Shown: piece after piece, positions 50,243 through 59,517 of the stretch
How positions within the stretch are numbered: position 1 is the first letter of the stretch
Layout: each line of letters starts with the position of its first letter
Assembly: GCA_013127575.1 (NCBI GenBank)
Contig: CP053418.1
Location: 1,798,001-1,862,000 of the forward strand
Origin: Ramlibacter terrae
GTDB lineage: Bacteria; Pseudomonadota; Gammaproteobacteria; Burkholderiales; Burkholderiaceae_C
Direction of reading: 5' to 3'
DNA: 64,000 nucleotides
Position numbers and translations under genes: made by a program
Notes under the pieces: generated by a model
What the model was told of the DNA's origin: nothing
The model's database searches: none
The model's input: the letters and a program-made list of their open reading frames with translations, nothing else

Positions 50243-51505
50243 CTAAACGGAGAAAGGCGCCTGCAGGAAGCCGCGGAAGCGCGCCCGTCCGCCGCGCGTG
50301 GGCGATGCCGTCAGGCGGTAAGCCGGGAAGCGCGCCAGGAAGCGGCCGATCGCGATGCGGCCTTCCAGCCGCGCCAGGCTCAGGCCGGCGCACTGGTGGA
50401 TGCCGAAGCCGAAGGCCGGTGCCGGTTGTTCGCGCGTGCGAGGTCCAGCACGTCCGGATCCGTGAACTGCGCGGGGTCGCGGTTCGCTGCGCCGATGCAG
50501 GGCGTCACGAGCGCGCCTTCGGGCAGCGCCACGCCACCCACCTCGCAGGCCCGCACGGCCCTGCGGTTGCCCAGCTGGTTGGACGATTCGAAGCGCAAGA
50601 ACTCCTCGATCGCCGTGTTCACCGCCGCTTCGTTGCCGGTCGCGCGCAGCAGCGCCTCCTTCTGCGCCGGCCACTCGTGCAGCGCGCACAGCGCATTGCC
50701 GATCAGGTTGGTGGTGGTCTCGTGGCCCGCGTTCAGGATGAAGATGCAGTTCTGCAGCAGTTCGGTTTCGCTCAGCGTCTCGCCCGCGTCCTCGCCCACG
50801 GATCAGCCGGGTCAGGACGTCGTGCTCCGGGTCGCCGGGACGGCGGCGCCGTTCGGCCACCAGCACGCGCAGGTAGTCGAGGAACTCGCGCACGCCGCGG
50901 TTGCCCAGCGCTTCCTGCTCCGGCGTGAGCTTCGGTTCCAGCGCGCCGAGGATGGCCAGCGACCATCCGCGCAGCGGCCCGCGGTCTGCGTGCGGCACGC
51001 CCAGCAGGTTGCCGATCACTTCCACGGGAATCGCGGAGGCGAAGTCCTCGATCAGGTCGCCGCCGCCTTGCGCCGCGATGGCGTCGAGCAGCGTGTCGAC
51101 CAGCGTGACCAGCCCCGTCTCCATCTGCGCGATGGCCCGCCGCGTGAGCGCGCCCATGATCAGCTTGCGCACGCGGGTGTGCAGCGGCGGGTCGTTGAAC
51201 ACCAGGCTGTTGGTGTGGTGCTCCAGCAGCGGCGCGCCGGCGCCGTACTTGGGCGTGAACTCGATCTTCTTGTCCGAGCTGAAGCCGGCGGCGTCGCGGT
51301 ACACCGCCACCAGGTCGGCATAGCGCGTGAGAAACCACGAGCCGTCCGGCATGCGGCGCACCGGTTCGGCCTCGCGCAGCGCGGCATAGACCGGGTAGGG
51401 GTTGGCGTAGAAGTCCGGCGGCAGCGCGCGCAGGTCGAACGACGCCGCGATCTCGCGCGCCCGCTGCGGCGTCATCGCCGGCGTGACCACCAGCGGCGCG
51501 CTCAT
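50243..51505 (-). CDS. Cytochrome P450
   Basis: About 420 residues, soluble bacterial class. FSSDKKIEFTPKYG and NDPPLHTRVRKLIMGALT (the C-helix region) come first. The I-helix FILNAGHETTTNLIGNAL, with Ala-Gly-x-Glu-Thr-Thr, is near residue 245. The K-helix Glu-x-x-Arg is in AIEEFLRFESSNQL. The haem loop FGFGIHQCAGLSLARLE, with the thiolate Cys, is near 365. Breaks lie near 50805 and 50425. The start ATG 51505 overlaps the stop of the hydrolase gene, so electrons and substrate may be shared in one small pathway. Redox partner not in the window. Confidence 0.92.
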   Translation of the reverse strand: MSAPLVVTPAMTPQRAREIAASFDLRALPPDFYANPYPVYAALREAEPVRRMPDGSWFLTRYADLVAVYRDAAGFSSDKKIEFTPKYGAGAPLLEHHTNSLVFNDPPLHTRVRKLIMGALTRRAIAQMETGLVTLVDTLLDAIAAQGGGDLIEDFASAIPVEVIGNLLGVPHADRGPLRGWSLAILGALEPKLTPEQEALGNRGVREFLDYLRVLVAERRRRPGDPEHDVLTRLIRGRGRGRDAERNRTAAELHLHPERGPRDHHQPDRQCAVRAARVAGAEGGAAARDRQRSGGEHGDRGVLALRIVQPAGQPQGRAGLRGGWRGAARRRARDALHRRSEPRPRAVHGSGRAGPRTREQPAPAFGFGIHQCAGLSLARLEGRIAIGRFLARFPAYRLTASPTRGGRARFRGFLQAPFSV

Positions 51506-52306
51506 GTTTTCAGGAAGCCGTGCAGCGCGAACAGCACCTGGTCGGGCGACTCGGTCATCATCTGGTGGCCGCCGTCGACCAGCACGGTGCGGCCGTCGCG
51601 CGCGCGGGCCTGCAGCGACTGCGCGGCCTTCGGCGGCGTCATCGCGTCGTTGCGTCCCAGCACGAAGAGGGTGGGGCACTGCACCTTGGCCATCGCGGCC
51701 TCGCCGCCGGTGTAGTTGTCGCAGGCAGCGAAGCCGCGATGGAACACGTTCACCCGCGGATTGCTCGCCAGCACGCGCCGCATCAGCGCGCGCGAGCCGC
51801 CGTACAGCCAGTGCCGGGGCCCAGCGCCGACGGCGGGGGCGCGAGCATCGAATGCGAGAACACGTTGACCATGGCGATCGCCTTCATGGGCTCGGACAGC
51901 GAGTTCTCCAGCAGGGCCGGCGACACCTTCATCGGCGACGCGGTGCCGACCAGCGCCAGTGCGACACGCGCTCGGGCGCGCGCGCCGCGGCTTCCAGCGC
52001 CACCAGCGAGCCGAAGCTGTGGCCGATCAGCGCCGCGCGCTCCACGCCCGCCGCGGCCAGCAGCGCCAGGACGAAGTCCGCGCCTTCTTCCACCGAGCGC
52101 GGCGGCTCGCCGGCGCTGCGGCAGTGGCCGGGCAGGTCGGGGGCCAGCACGTTCCAGCCGTGGTTGGCGAAGTAGCGGGTCTGCAGGATCCACACGCTGT
52201 GGTCGTTGAGCACGCCGTGGACGAAGACGACCGTCGGCTTCGCCGCGTCGAAGGCCTTGCCGCCGGTGTAGCAGAAGGTGGTGGCGCCGTTGACTTGCAG
52301 TTCCAT
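51502..52306 (-). CDS. Alpha/beta hydrolase
   Basis: About 267 residues. PTVVFVHGVLNDHSVWILQ (oxyanion hole) is near residue 28, APDLPGHCRSAGEPP near 55, the nucleophile elbow IGHSFGSLVALEAA near 97, the acid in LFVLGRNDAMTPP near 210 and the catalytic His in VDGGHQMMTESP near 240. Breaks lie near 51962 and 51818. It sits in a metY-hydrolase-P450 run; the start is a few bases past the metY stop and the stop overlaps the P450 start. Substrate unknown; an ester or lactone is likely. Confidence 0.86.
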
Positions 52307-52308
52307 GC

Positions 52309-53604
52309 TCAGCCCCGCTCCGCCGCCTTCAGCGCGCGCTTGAGGTCGTCGATCAGGTCGTCCGGGTCTTCGAGGCCGATCGACAGGCGGATGGTGCCGG
52401 GGCCGATGCCGGCGTTCTTCAGCGCTTCGTCGGTCATGCGGAAGTGCGTGGTGCTCGCGGGGTGGATCACCAGCGAACGGCAGTCGCCCACGTTGGCGAG
52501 ATGGCTGAACAGCTTGAGCGCCTCGATGAACTTCTTGCCCTGTTCGCGGCTGCCCTTCATGTCGAAGCTGAAGACCGAAGCCACGCCCTTGGGCAGCAGC
52601 TTCCGCGCGAGCGCATGGCTCGGATGCGATTCCAGCAGCGGATGGCCGACCCGCTGCACGAAGGGATGCGCCGCCGGGAACTCCACCACCTTGCGCGTGT
52701 TGGACATGTGCTTGTCCATGCGCAGCGGCAGCGTCTCGATGCCCTGCAGGATCAGCCACGCCGTGTGCGGGCTCATGCAGGCGCCGAAATCGCGCAGGCC
52801 TTCGCGGCGCGCGCGCAGCAGGAAGGCGCCCACCGTGGACTCTTCGCTGAACACCATGTTGTGGAAGCCGTCGTAGGGCGCGGTCAGTTCGGCGAAGCGG
52901 CCGGAGGCTTCCCAGTCGAAGCTGCCGCCATCCACCACCACGCCGCCGATCACCGTGCCATGGCCCGAGAGGAACTTGGTCGCCGAGTGGTAGACCAGGT
53001 CCGCGCCCAGGTCGAACGGTTTCATCAGGTAAGGAGTCGTGAAGGTCGAGTCCACCAGCAACGGCACGCCCGCCTCGTGGGCGATGGCGGAGACGGTCGG
53101 GATGTCCAGCACGTCGAGGCCCGGGTTGCCCACGGTTTCCCCGAACAGCAGCTTCGTCTCAGGCCGGATCGCGGCGCGCCAGCCGTCGATGTCGCCGGGC
53201 TGGACGAAGGTCGTCGCTATGCCGAAGCGCCGCATCGTGTAGTGCAGCAGGTTCTGCGATCCGCCGTACAGCGCCGTGCTGGCGACGATGTGCGAGCCGG
53301 CGCCCATCAGCGTGGCCACCGCCAGGTGCAGCGCGGCCTGGCCGCTGGCGGTGGCGATGGCGCCGATGCCGCCTTCAAGCGCCGCCACCCGCTGCTCGAG
53401 CACGGCGTTGGTCGGGTTGCTGATGCGCGAATAGACGTGGCCCGCGCGCTCCGGGTTGAACAGCGCCGCCGCATGGTCGCTCGACTCGAAGACGAACGAC
53501 GTGCTCAGGTGGATCGGGACGGCGCGGGCGCCGGTGGCGGGGTCGGGGGCCGCGCCGGCGTGCAGCGCGAGCGTGTCGAAGCCGGGGTCTGAATAACCGG
53601 GCAT
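52309..53604 (-). CDS. metY: O-acetylhomoserine (or O-succinylhomoserine) sulfhydrylase
   Basis: Unbroken, 431 residues. A PLP enzyme of the Cys/Met metabolism family that makes homocysteine from an activated homoserine and sulfide. DTLALHAGAAPDPATGARAV at the N-terminus, YSRISNPTNAVLEQRVAALEGG near residue 58 and ASGQAALHLAV near 87 fit. The PLP Lys is in VYHSATKFLSGHGTVIGG near 208, and RLSIGLEDPDDLIDDL is near the end. The N-terminal SRISNPT and the length above 425 favour the MetY branch over MetZ. Divergent from the CBS-domain gene. Confidence 0.93.
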   Translation of the reverse strand: MPGYSDPGFDTLALHAGAAPDPATGARAVPIHLSTSFVFESSDHAAALFNPERAGHVYSRISNPTNAVLEQRVAALEGGIGAIATASGQAALHLAVATLMGAGSHIVASTALYGGSQNLLHYTMRRFGIATTFVQPGDIDGWRAAIRPETKLLFGETVGNPGLDVLDIPTVSAIAHEAGVPLLVDSTFTTPYLMKPFDLGADLVYHSATKFLSGHGTVIGGVVVDGGSFDWEASGRFAELTAPYDGFHNMVFSEESTVGAFLLRARREGLRDFGACMSPHTAWLILQGIETLPLRMDKHMSNTRKVVEFPAAHPFVQRVGHPLLESHPSHALARKLLPKGVASVFSFDMKGSREQGKKFIEALKLFSHLANVGDCRSLVIHPASTTHFRMTDEALKNAGIGPGTIRLSIGLEDPDDLIDDLKRALKAAERG

Positions 53605-53707
53605 GGGGGCTTGTCTCCTCGGGTCCTGCTATGGAACTGCCCCGGATTGTGGGCTATATTCTTTACAGACCCGCCGCCGGCAGAGGCGGGCCGTCAAGGA
53701 GACAGCC
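53605..53707. promoter_or_regulatory. Divergent intergenic region metY / CBS gene
   Basis: 103 bp that must contain both promoters. The CBS gene has a good ribosome-binding site, AAGGAG (53696-53701), 6 bp before its ATG. A TATATT box lies at 53655-53660, and a CCCGCC/GGCGGG hairpin at 53670-53690 would sit in the leader. No clear -35 element or riboswitch fold was recognised. Confidence 0.4.
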
Positions 53708-54172
53708 ATGAAGGTCAGCGACATCCTCCGCGTGAAGGGCAACACGCTCTACACCGTATCCCCCGACGAACCGCTGGCGCGCGCCATCGACATCATGGCC
53801 GACAAGGACATCGGCTCGCTCGTGGTCATGGAGCACGGCGATTTGGTCGGCATGCTGACCTTCCGTGAAGTGATCCAGTGCACCGTCGCCAACAAGCACA
53901 CGGTGGGCTCGGTTACGGTGCGCAGCGCGATGGACGACCACCCGCTCACCTGCACCATGGAAACCGAGCTCGACGAAGTGCGCCGCATGATGCTGGAGCG
54001 GCACGCGCGCTACATGCCGGTCATGGACAAGCGCATGCTGATGGGCGTGATCAGCCTGTACGACGTGGCCAAGGCCGTCGTCGACAGCCAGAATTTCGAG
54101 AACCGCATGCTCAAGGCGTACATCCGCGACTGGCCGGCCGCGGAAGACCAGCAGCCGTCGGCGCAGCTCTAG
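53708..54172 (+). CDS. Tandem CBS-domain protein
   Basis: Unbroken, 154 residues, just two CBS motifs: the first in YTVSPDEPLARAIDIMADKD with SLVVMEHGDLVGMLTFREV at about residues 14-57, the second in CTMETELDEVRRMMLERHAR with YMPVMDKRMLMGVISLYDV at about 85-120. Such stand-alone pairs bind adenine nucleotides and act as energy sensors or regulators. No partner domain is fused. Its TAG stop overlaps the convergent phaZ stop (CTA/TAG share 54170-54171). Confidence 0.9.
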   Translation: MKVSDILRVKGNTLYTVSPDEPLARAIDIMADKDIGSLVVMEHGDLVGMLTFREVIQCTVANKHTVGSVTVRSAMDDHPLTCTMETELDEVRRMMLERHARYMPVMDKRMLMGVISLYDVAKAVVDSQNFENRMLKAYIRDWPAAEDQQPSAQL

Positions 54173-55377
54173 CCTTCCGCCCCATGGATCATCCCGCGCA
54201 CGCGCGGGTAGATCTCCGTCCGCCACTTGCGCCCGCTGAAGACCCGTAGTGGCCGACGCCGGTCTGCACGTGGTGCTGCTTCATGAAGGGCCGCACGCTG
54301 CCACAGAGCTCCTGCGCGGCGAGCGTCTGGCCGACCGCGCAGATGTCGTCGCGTTCGCCTTCCACCGTCAGCAGCCGGGTGCGCCGGATCGCTTCCGGCC
54401 GCACCGGCCGGCCCCGGAACGTGAGGGCGCCACGGGCCAGGTCGTAGGTCTGGAACACCTTCTCCACCGTTTCCGGGTAGAACTCCGCCGGCAGGTCGTT
54501 GACCGCCGGTATTCCTCGTAGAACACGCGGATCAGGTCTGCCTTGGCGAGCTCGCCGTCCACCGGTGCTGGTACAGGTTGCGGAACTGCTGCCGGTGCCG
54601 CTCGAGGTTCATGCTCATGAAAGCCGTGAGCTGCAGGAACCCGGGATACACCCGCCGCATGTGCCCCGCATGCGGCAGCGGCACGTGGCTGACCGGGTTC
54701 TTCGCGAACCACTCGATCGGCTTGCTCGTGGCCAGCGTGTTGACGCCCGTCGGGTTCACGCGGCAGTCGACCGGCCCGGCCATCAGCGTGAGGCTGCGCG
54801 GCTGCAGCGGATCGTCGTCTTCGGCCATCAGGGCCGTCGCGGCCAGCGCCGCCACGCAGGGCTGGCACACCGCCACCACGTGCACGCCGGGCCCGATGGC
54901 GCGGATGAACCGCATCATGTAGTCGACGTAGTCGTCGAGCGCGAAGGCGCCTTCGCGCAGCGGCACGTCGCGCGCGTTGTGCCAGTCGGTGATGTAGACG
55001 TCGTGGTCCTGCAGCAGGGTGCGCGCCGTCTCGCGCAGCAGCGTCGCGAAATGGCCGGACAGCGGCGCCACCAGCAGCACCTTGGGCTGGCCGGCCACGC
55101 CGGCCTTGCGGAAGTGCAGCAGCGTGCCGAAGGGCAGCGTCAGCACGGCGTCTTCGGAGACGGCGACGGGCGTCCCTTCGCTGTCGACCGAGGCGATGCC
55201 GTAAGCGGGCCGCGCGTGCGTGAGCCGCATGCGGGAGAACACGTCCATCGCCGCCGACAGCTTGCGCAGCGTGGTGCCCTTGCCCCTGGCTCCACCAGAG
55301 GAGGGCGCTGTGGTGCTGCGCCAGCATGCGCCGGGCGAGAGCACGTCCGACTGGGCCTGGTAGGCGTGATAGAGCAT
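54169..55377 (-). CDS. phaZ: Intracellular polyhydroxyalkanoate depolymerase
   Basis: About 402 residues. It opens MLYHAYQAQSDVLSP, the usual start of intracellular PhaZ proteins. Then VLLVAPLSGHFATLLRETAR and DVYITDWHNARDVPL near residue 130, and the lipase-box equivalent HVVAVCQPCVAALAA near 185 with Cys as nucleophile. Later come the acidic and His regions in LLTVEGERDDICAVGQT and HHVQTGVGHYGVFSGRKW. Breaks lie near 55335, 55290, 54560, 54510 and 54243. Mobilises stored PHA granules in the cytoplasm, which implies the organism makes PHA. Confidence 0.9.
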
Positions 55378-55503
55378 CTGGCGATCCTTTCCCCCCGGGG
55401 CCCTGCCACCGTGGAGGCAAGTTGCGGGCCAGCGCCGCGTGGCACAGGGCTTGCGTCCGGCTGACACCGCGGGGCCGCAGGCAGCTTCGCGGGGAAGCGC
55501 ACC

Positions 55504-56160
55504 ATGGCCAAGGCCGTCCTGACGATCAGCAGCAAGAACTACGGGGCTGGGCCCTGCGTGGCTTCCTCATGGCGCGGTTCGCCGGCCACGGACTTCACCG
55601 AAAAGGTGATCCCGCCGGACGACCCGGCGATGAAAGCCGAGATGTTGCTGCTCTCCTCGTCCATGCTGGTGCCCTCGCTGCACCACGATGGCATCGAGGT
55701 GTGGGACACGCTGGCGATCGGCGAGTACCTGAACGAGGTCAAGCCCAAGGCGGGGCTGCTGCCCGCGAACGCCAAGGCCCGCGCGCATTGCCGGGCGATC
55801 TGCGGCGAGATGCACTCGGGTTTCGGCGCGATGCGCAGCGCCTTGCCGATGAACCTGAAGGCCCGCTTCCCGGGCTTCAAGGTGTGGTCGCGGGCGCAGG
55901 CCGACATCGACCGCGTGCTGGCGATCTGGAAGGACTGCCTGGCGCGCTACGGCGGCCCCTACCTGTTCGGCAAGCAGCCCTGCATCGCCGACGCCATGTA
56001 TGCGCCGGTGGTCACGCGGCTGCTCACGTACGACGTGGCCATCGACAAGGGCAGCGCCGCCTACTGCAAGCGCATCATGGAACTGCCGGCGATGAAGGAA
56101 TGGATCGCCGCCGCGAAGACCGAGCCCGAGGAGATCGACGAACTCGACGCCGAGTTCTGA
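55504..56160 (+). CDS. Glutathione S-transferase family protein
   Basis: 218 residues as read. The N-terminal thioredoxin-like domain starts AVLTISSKNY. Between about 55545 and 55597 the frame is wrong (the reading frame gives GPCVASSWRG, the shifted one LRGFLMARFAG), so two compensating indels are likely. LLLSSSMLVPSLHHDGIEVWDTLAI near residue 50 has the cis-Pro and the Glu-Ser-type glutathione pocket as WDTLAI. The helical C-terminal domain has PYLFGKQPCIADAMYAPV. Cytosolic; substrate unknown. Confidence 0.87.
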   Translation: MAKAVLTISSKNYGAGPCVASSWRGSPATDFTEKVIPPDDPAMKAEMLLLSSSMLVPSLHHDGIEVWDTLAIGEYLNEVKPKAGLLPANAKARAHCRAICGEMHSGFGAMRSALPMNLKARFPGFKVWSRAQADIDRVLAIWKDCLARYGGPYLFGKQPCIADAMYAPVVTRLLTYDVAIDKGSAAYCKRIMELPAMKEWIAAAKTEPEEIDELDAEF

Positions 56161-56163
56161 ACG

Positions 56164-56584
56164 CTACTTCGGGCGCCGGCTCCGGGATCGCGCACGCCGG
56201 CTCGACGTCGATGGTGCGGAAGTCGGCCGGCGAGACGATCTCCGGGTATTCCATGTCGGGCGAGTAGTCGAACAGGAAGTGCCGGATGCCCGGGCGCTGG
56301 TGCACGCAATCGCCGGCGGAGACCAGCGTCTCCTGGTCTTCGTACATGAACTTGGCCCACCCCTTGAGCATGAGCACGATCTGGAACTCCGCCTCGTGGC
56401 GGTGCCAGCCCGTGCCCTTCTCGGGTGCCATGTTGGCCTTGACGAGGTGCGCGATCACCTTGCCGTTGGTGGCCTCGGCGACCCCGAGGTCGCGGTAGAG
56501 GAAGAAGTCGCGCAAGCCGCCCGACACGTAGCCGTTGTCGCCGGGCTTGACGTGGGAGAACTTGGTCGTGGTGCGATCCAGCAT
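56164..56584 (-). CDS. Small cupin-domain protein
   Basis: About 139 residues, a single cupin barrel. The first cupin motif is in [19 protein letters not shown], with His-x-His and Glu ligands near residue 60, and the second in [15 protein letters not shown] near 95 with another His. As read, the frame runs on to 56075. A one-base change near 56172 gives the tail PEPAPK and a stop at 56164, which I prefer because it removes an Arg-rich, non-family tail. It starts 80 bp from the divergent aroC. Confidence 0.82.
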
Positions 56585-56664
56585 GGTGCCCTCCTGCGGC
56601 GCCGGGTGGGCGCCTGCCGGGTTGCTAGCAGGAAGCATTCCCGCGCTCTGGGATAATCCGGGCC

Positions 56665-57761
56665 ATGAGCGGCAACACCTTCGGCACCCTGTTCGCGGTC
56701 ACCAACTTCGGGGAGTCGCACGGGCCCGCCATCGGCTGCGTGATCGACGGCTGCCCGCCCGGCATGGAGCTGTCGGAAGCCGACATCCAGCCCGACCTCG
56801 ACCGCCGCAAGCCCGGCACCAGCCGGCACGTGACGCAGCGGCAGGAGGACGACAAGGTCGAGATCCTTTCCGGCGTGTACGAGGGCAAGACGACCGGCAC
56901 GCCGATCTGCCTGTTGATCCGCAACACCGACCAGCGCAGCAAGGACTACAGCGAGATCGGGCAGAAGTTCCGCCCCGGCCACGCCGACTACAGCTACCTG
57001 CAGAAGTACGGCCTGCGCGACCCGCGCGGCGGCGGCCGCTCCTCGGCGCGGCTCACCGCGCCGATGGTGGCCGCGGGCGCGGTCGCCAAGAAGTGGCTGC
57101 ACCGCCAGCACGGCACCGTGTTCCGCGGCTGCATGCAGCAGGTCGGCGAGGTCGCCATCCCGTTCGAGAGCTGGGACCACGTGCCGAACAACCCGTTCTT
57201 CGCGCCCGTCGCCGATGTCTCGGAACTCGAGGCCTACATGGACAGCCTGCGCAAGGCCGGCGATTCCTGCGGCGCGCGGGTTCGCGTCACGGCCAGCCAC
57301 ATGCCCACGGGCTGGGCCAGCCGCTGTTCGACAAGCTCGATGCCCAGATCGCGTACGCGATGATGGGCATCAACGCCGTGAAGGGCGTCGAGATCGGCGC
57401 CGGCTTCGGCAGCGTCGCGCAGCGCGGCACCACCCACGGCGATTCGCTCACGCCCGCAGGTTTCGCCAGCAACAACGCCGGCGGCATGCTGGGCGGCATC
57501 TCCACCGGCCAGGACACGGAAGTGTCGATCGCGATCAAGCCGACCAGTTCGATCATCACGCCGCGCGACACCATCGACCTGCAGGGGCAGGCCACGCAGA
57601 TCGTCACCAAGGGCCGCCACGATCCCTGCGTCGGCATCCGCGCCACGCCCATCGCCGAAGCGATGCTGGCGCTGGTGGTGATGGACCTGGCGCTGCACCA
57701 CCGCGCGCAGTGCGGCGACGCGCAGCCGCCGCTGGCGCCCATCGAGTCGTCCTTCCTCTGA
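56665..57761 (+). CDS. aroC: Chorismate synthase
   Basis: Last step of the shikimate pathway: EPSP to chorismate with reduced FMN. About 365 residues. [19 protein letters not shown] is at the start, followed by [20 protein letters not shown] and [20 protein letters not shown] (FMN/EPSP contacts) near residue 107, [18 protein letters not shown] and [15 protein letters not shown] near 293. One break near 57313 (ACGGGCTGG read where ACGGGCCTGG is expected, giving [12 protein letters not shown]) is a single missing C. It starts at ATG 56665. Confidence 0.96.
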
Positions 57762-57763
57762 GC

Positions 57764-59006
57764 ATGCCGCCTTCCGCGGCGCCCGTGGCGCGCGGCCAGC
57801 TCGTGCCGTTCGCCGCGCTCTCGGCGACGTACTTCGCGCACATCGGCTTCTTCAACCCCTACCTGCCGCTGTGGCTGAAGGACCGGGGGCTGCCGATCTT
57901 CGTGATCAGCCTGCTCGCGTCCGTGCAGTCGTTCACCCGGGTCTTCGCGCCGTATGCGTGGGGCGCGCTCAGCGACCGCACCGGCGAGCGCGTGAAGCTG
58001 CTGCGCATCAGCAGCGTGGTCGCGCTGATCGCCTCGGCCGGCCTCTGGATCGACGGCGGCGGCTGGTGGATCGCGCTGGTGCTGCTGCTGCTCTTCACGC
58101 ACACCAGCTCCATGATGTCGCTGACCGAAGCAGCCATGGCGCACCCTGGTCGCCGGCGACTGGGGGCGCTACGGCCGCGTGCGCCTGTGGGGATCGGTCG
58201 GCTTCATGATCACCGTGTTCGCCGCGGGCGCCTGGTTCGAGCGCTACGGCATGGGCAGCTTTCCGGGCTGGGCCGGCATCACGCTGGCCGGCGTGCTGCT
58301 CTGCACGCTGTGGCTGCCCAACGTGAAGGAGGCGGCGCACCACGCCGAGCACGCGCCGCACGCGCCGATCGGCCCGGTGCTGCGGCAGCCGCAGGTGCGC
58401 TGGTTCTTCGCCTCGCTGTTCTTCCACGTGATGGCGCACTTCGCCATCTACGGCTTCTACTCGCTGCACCTCGACGCCCTCGGCTACAGCAAGGCGACCA
58501 TCGGCGCGCTGTGGGGCATCTCGGTCGCGGTGGAGATCGCGTGGTTCTACGCGCAGGGCCGCCTGATCGGTCGTTTGCCCATGGCCAACTGGCTGGTGGC
58601 CTGCGGCGTCGCCACGGTGCTGCGCATGGCGATGATCGCCGGGCTCAGTGGCTCGCTGGCCGCGCTGTTCGTCGCGCAGATGCTGCATGCGCTGACCTTC
58701 GCCACCCACCACACGGCCTGCATCGCCATGGTCAGCCAGCACTTTCCGGGGCGCCTGCGCGGGCGCGGGCAAGCGCTGTTCACGGTCACCGGCTACGGGC
58801 TGGGCGGCATGCTCGGGGTGCTCGCGGGCGGGGCCGTCGCGTCGCGCTGGGGCTTCCGGGTGATGTTCGGCGCGGCCGCCGTGCTCGCCCTGCTGGCGAC
58901 GGCCTGCGCCGTGCGTGCCCGCCGTGAAAGTCGCGGCTGGGCTGACGTGCGCGCCGGCGCGGGCAAAGGCAGAATCCCCTCGTGCCTCTTCTCCTGCGCG
59001 CCCTGA
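57764..59006 (+). CDS. MFS transporter, HcaT/LacY-like (3-phenylpropionate transporter group)
   Basis: About 413 residues with twelve predicted membrane helices. FAHIGFFNPYLPLWLKDRG near residue 25 and WGALSDRTGERVKLLRIS (the cytoplasmic A-motif loop) near 66 identify the MFS_1-like / PPP family. In the second half GRYGRVRLWGSVGFMITVF and RGRGQALFTVTGYGLGGMLG fit. A break near 58148 lies before LVAGDWGRYG. As read it ends at 59006, but the last 20 residues look non-native, so the real stop may be near 58950. It follows aroC by 2 bp. Substrate unknown. Confidence 0.82.
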
Positions 59007-59416
59007 AATACGCCCGGGCCGGCCCCTACTCGGCGGTCGGCGTGCTGCTGGGCGTGCTCATCCTGCTGTCCGGCGGCACGTGGCGCTCGTGGCGCGGCAC
59101 GCTCGAGTTCGGCGGCGGCGGCTTCGGCCGGCTGGTGTCGCGCATGCCGCAGCCACTGCGGTTCTCTGCCATGACGCTCGGCCATGTGATCCTGGGCGTC
59201 GACACCGCGGCGCTCGCGGATCTGCGGCCGCACGAGCACGTCCACGTCCGCCAGTACGAGCGCTGGGGGCCGCTGTTCCTGCCGGCCTACCTGCTCTCCA
59301 GCCTGGTGCAACTGCTGCGCGGCCGCAATCCGTACCGCGAGAACCACTTCGAGCGGCAGGCCTTCGCGCTGGCGCCGGCGCGCCGCGCCATGCAGCGCGA
59401 TCCCGGCCGGGGATGA
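58982..59416 (+). CDS. Conserved membrane-anchored protein with a His-rich HEHVH motif
   Basis: Unbroken, 144 residues. The start is GTG 58982, inside the sequenced end of the MFS gene. One N-terminal helix, YSAVGVLLGVLILLSGG, anchors it. The soluble part has TLGHVILGVDTAALADLRPH then EHVHVRQYERWGPLFLPAYL and a terminal GRNPYRENHFERQAF. The clustered His residues (HEHVHVRQYE) recall a metal site or a peptidase-like HExxH variant, but the spacing is not canonical. Function unknown. Confidence 0.7.
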   Translation: MPLLLRALKYARAGPYSAVGVLLGVLILLSGGTWRSWRGTLEFGGGGFGRLVSRMPQPLRFSAMTLGHVILGVDTAALADLRPHEHVHVRQYERWGPLFLPAYLLSSLVQLLRGRNPYRENHFERQAFALAPARRAMQRDPGRG

Positions 59417-59517
59417 CCGGACGCGCGTAGGCCTCTTCCCACAGGAGCGCCCGCGCTTTTCGGCGCCGTGCGGCCCGCAAGCCGCCGCACGATGGAGGTT
59501 TGCACAGGAGCACCCCC

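Noticed and set aside
53605..53707. SAM or SAH riboswitch upstream of metY
   Set aside because: The leader before metY is too short and lacks the paired G-rich and A-rich segments I would need to see; only a small GC hairpin is present.
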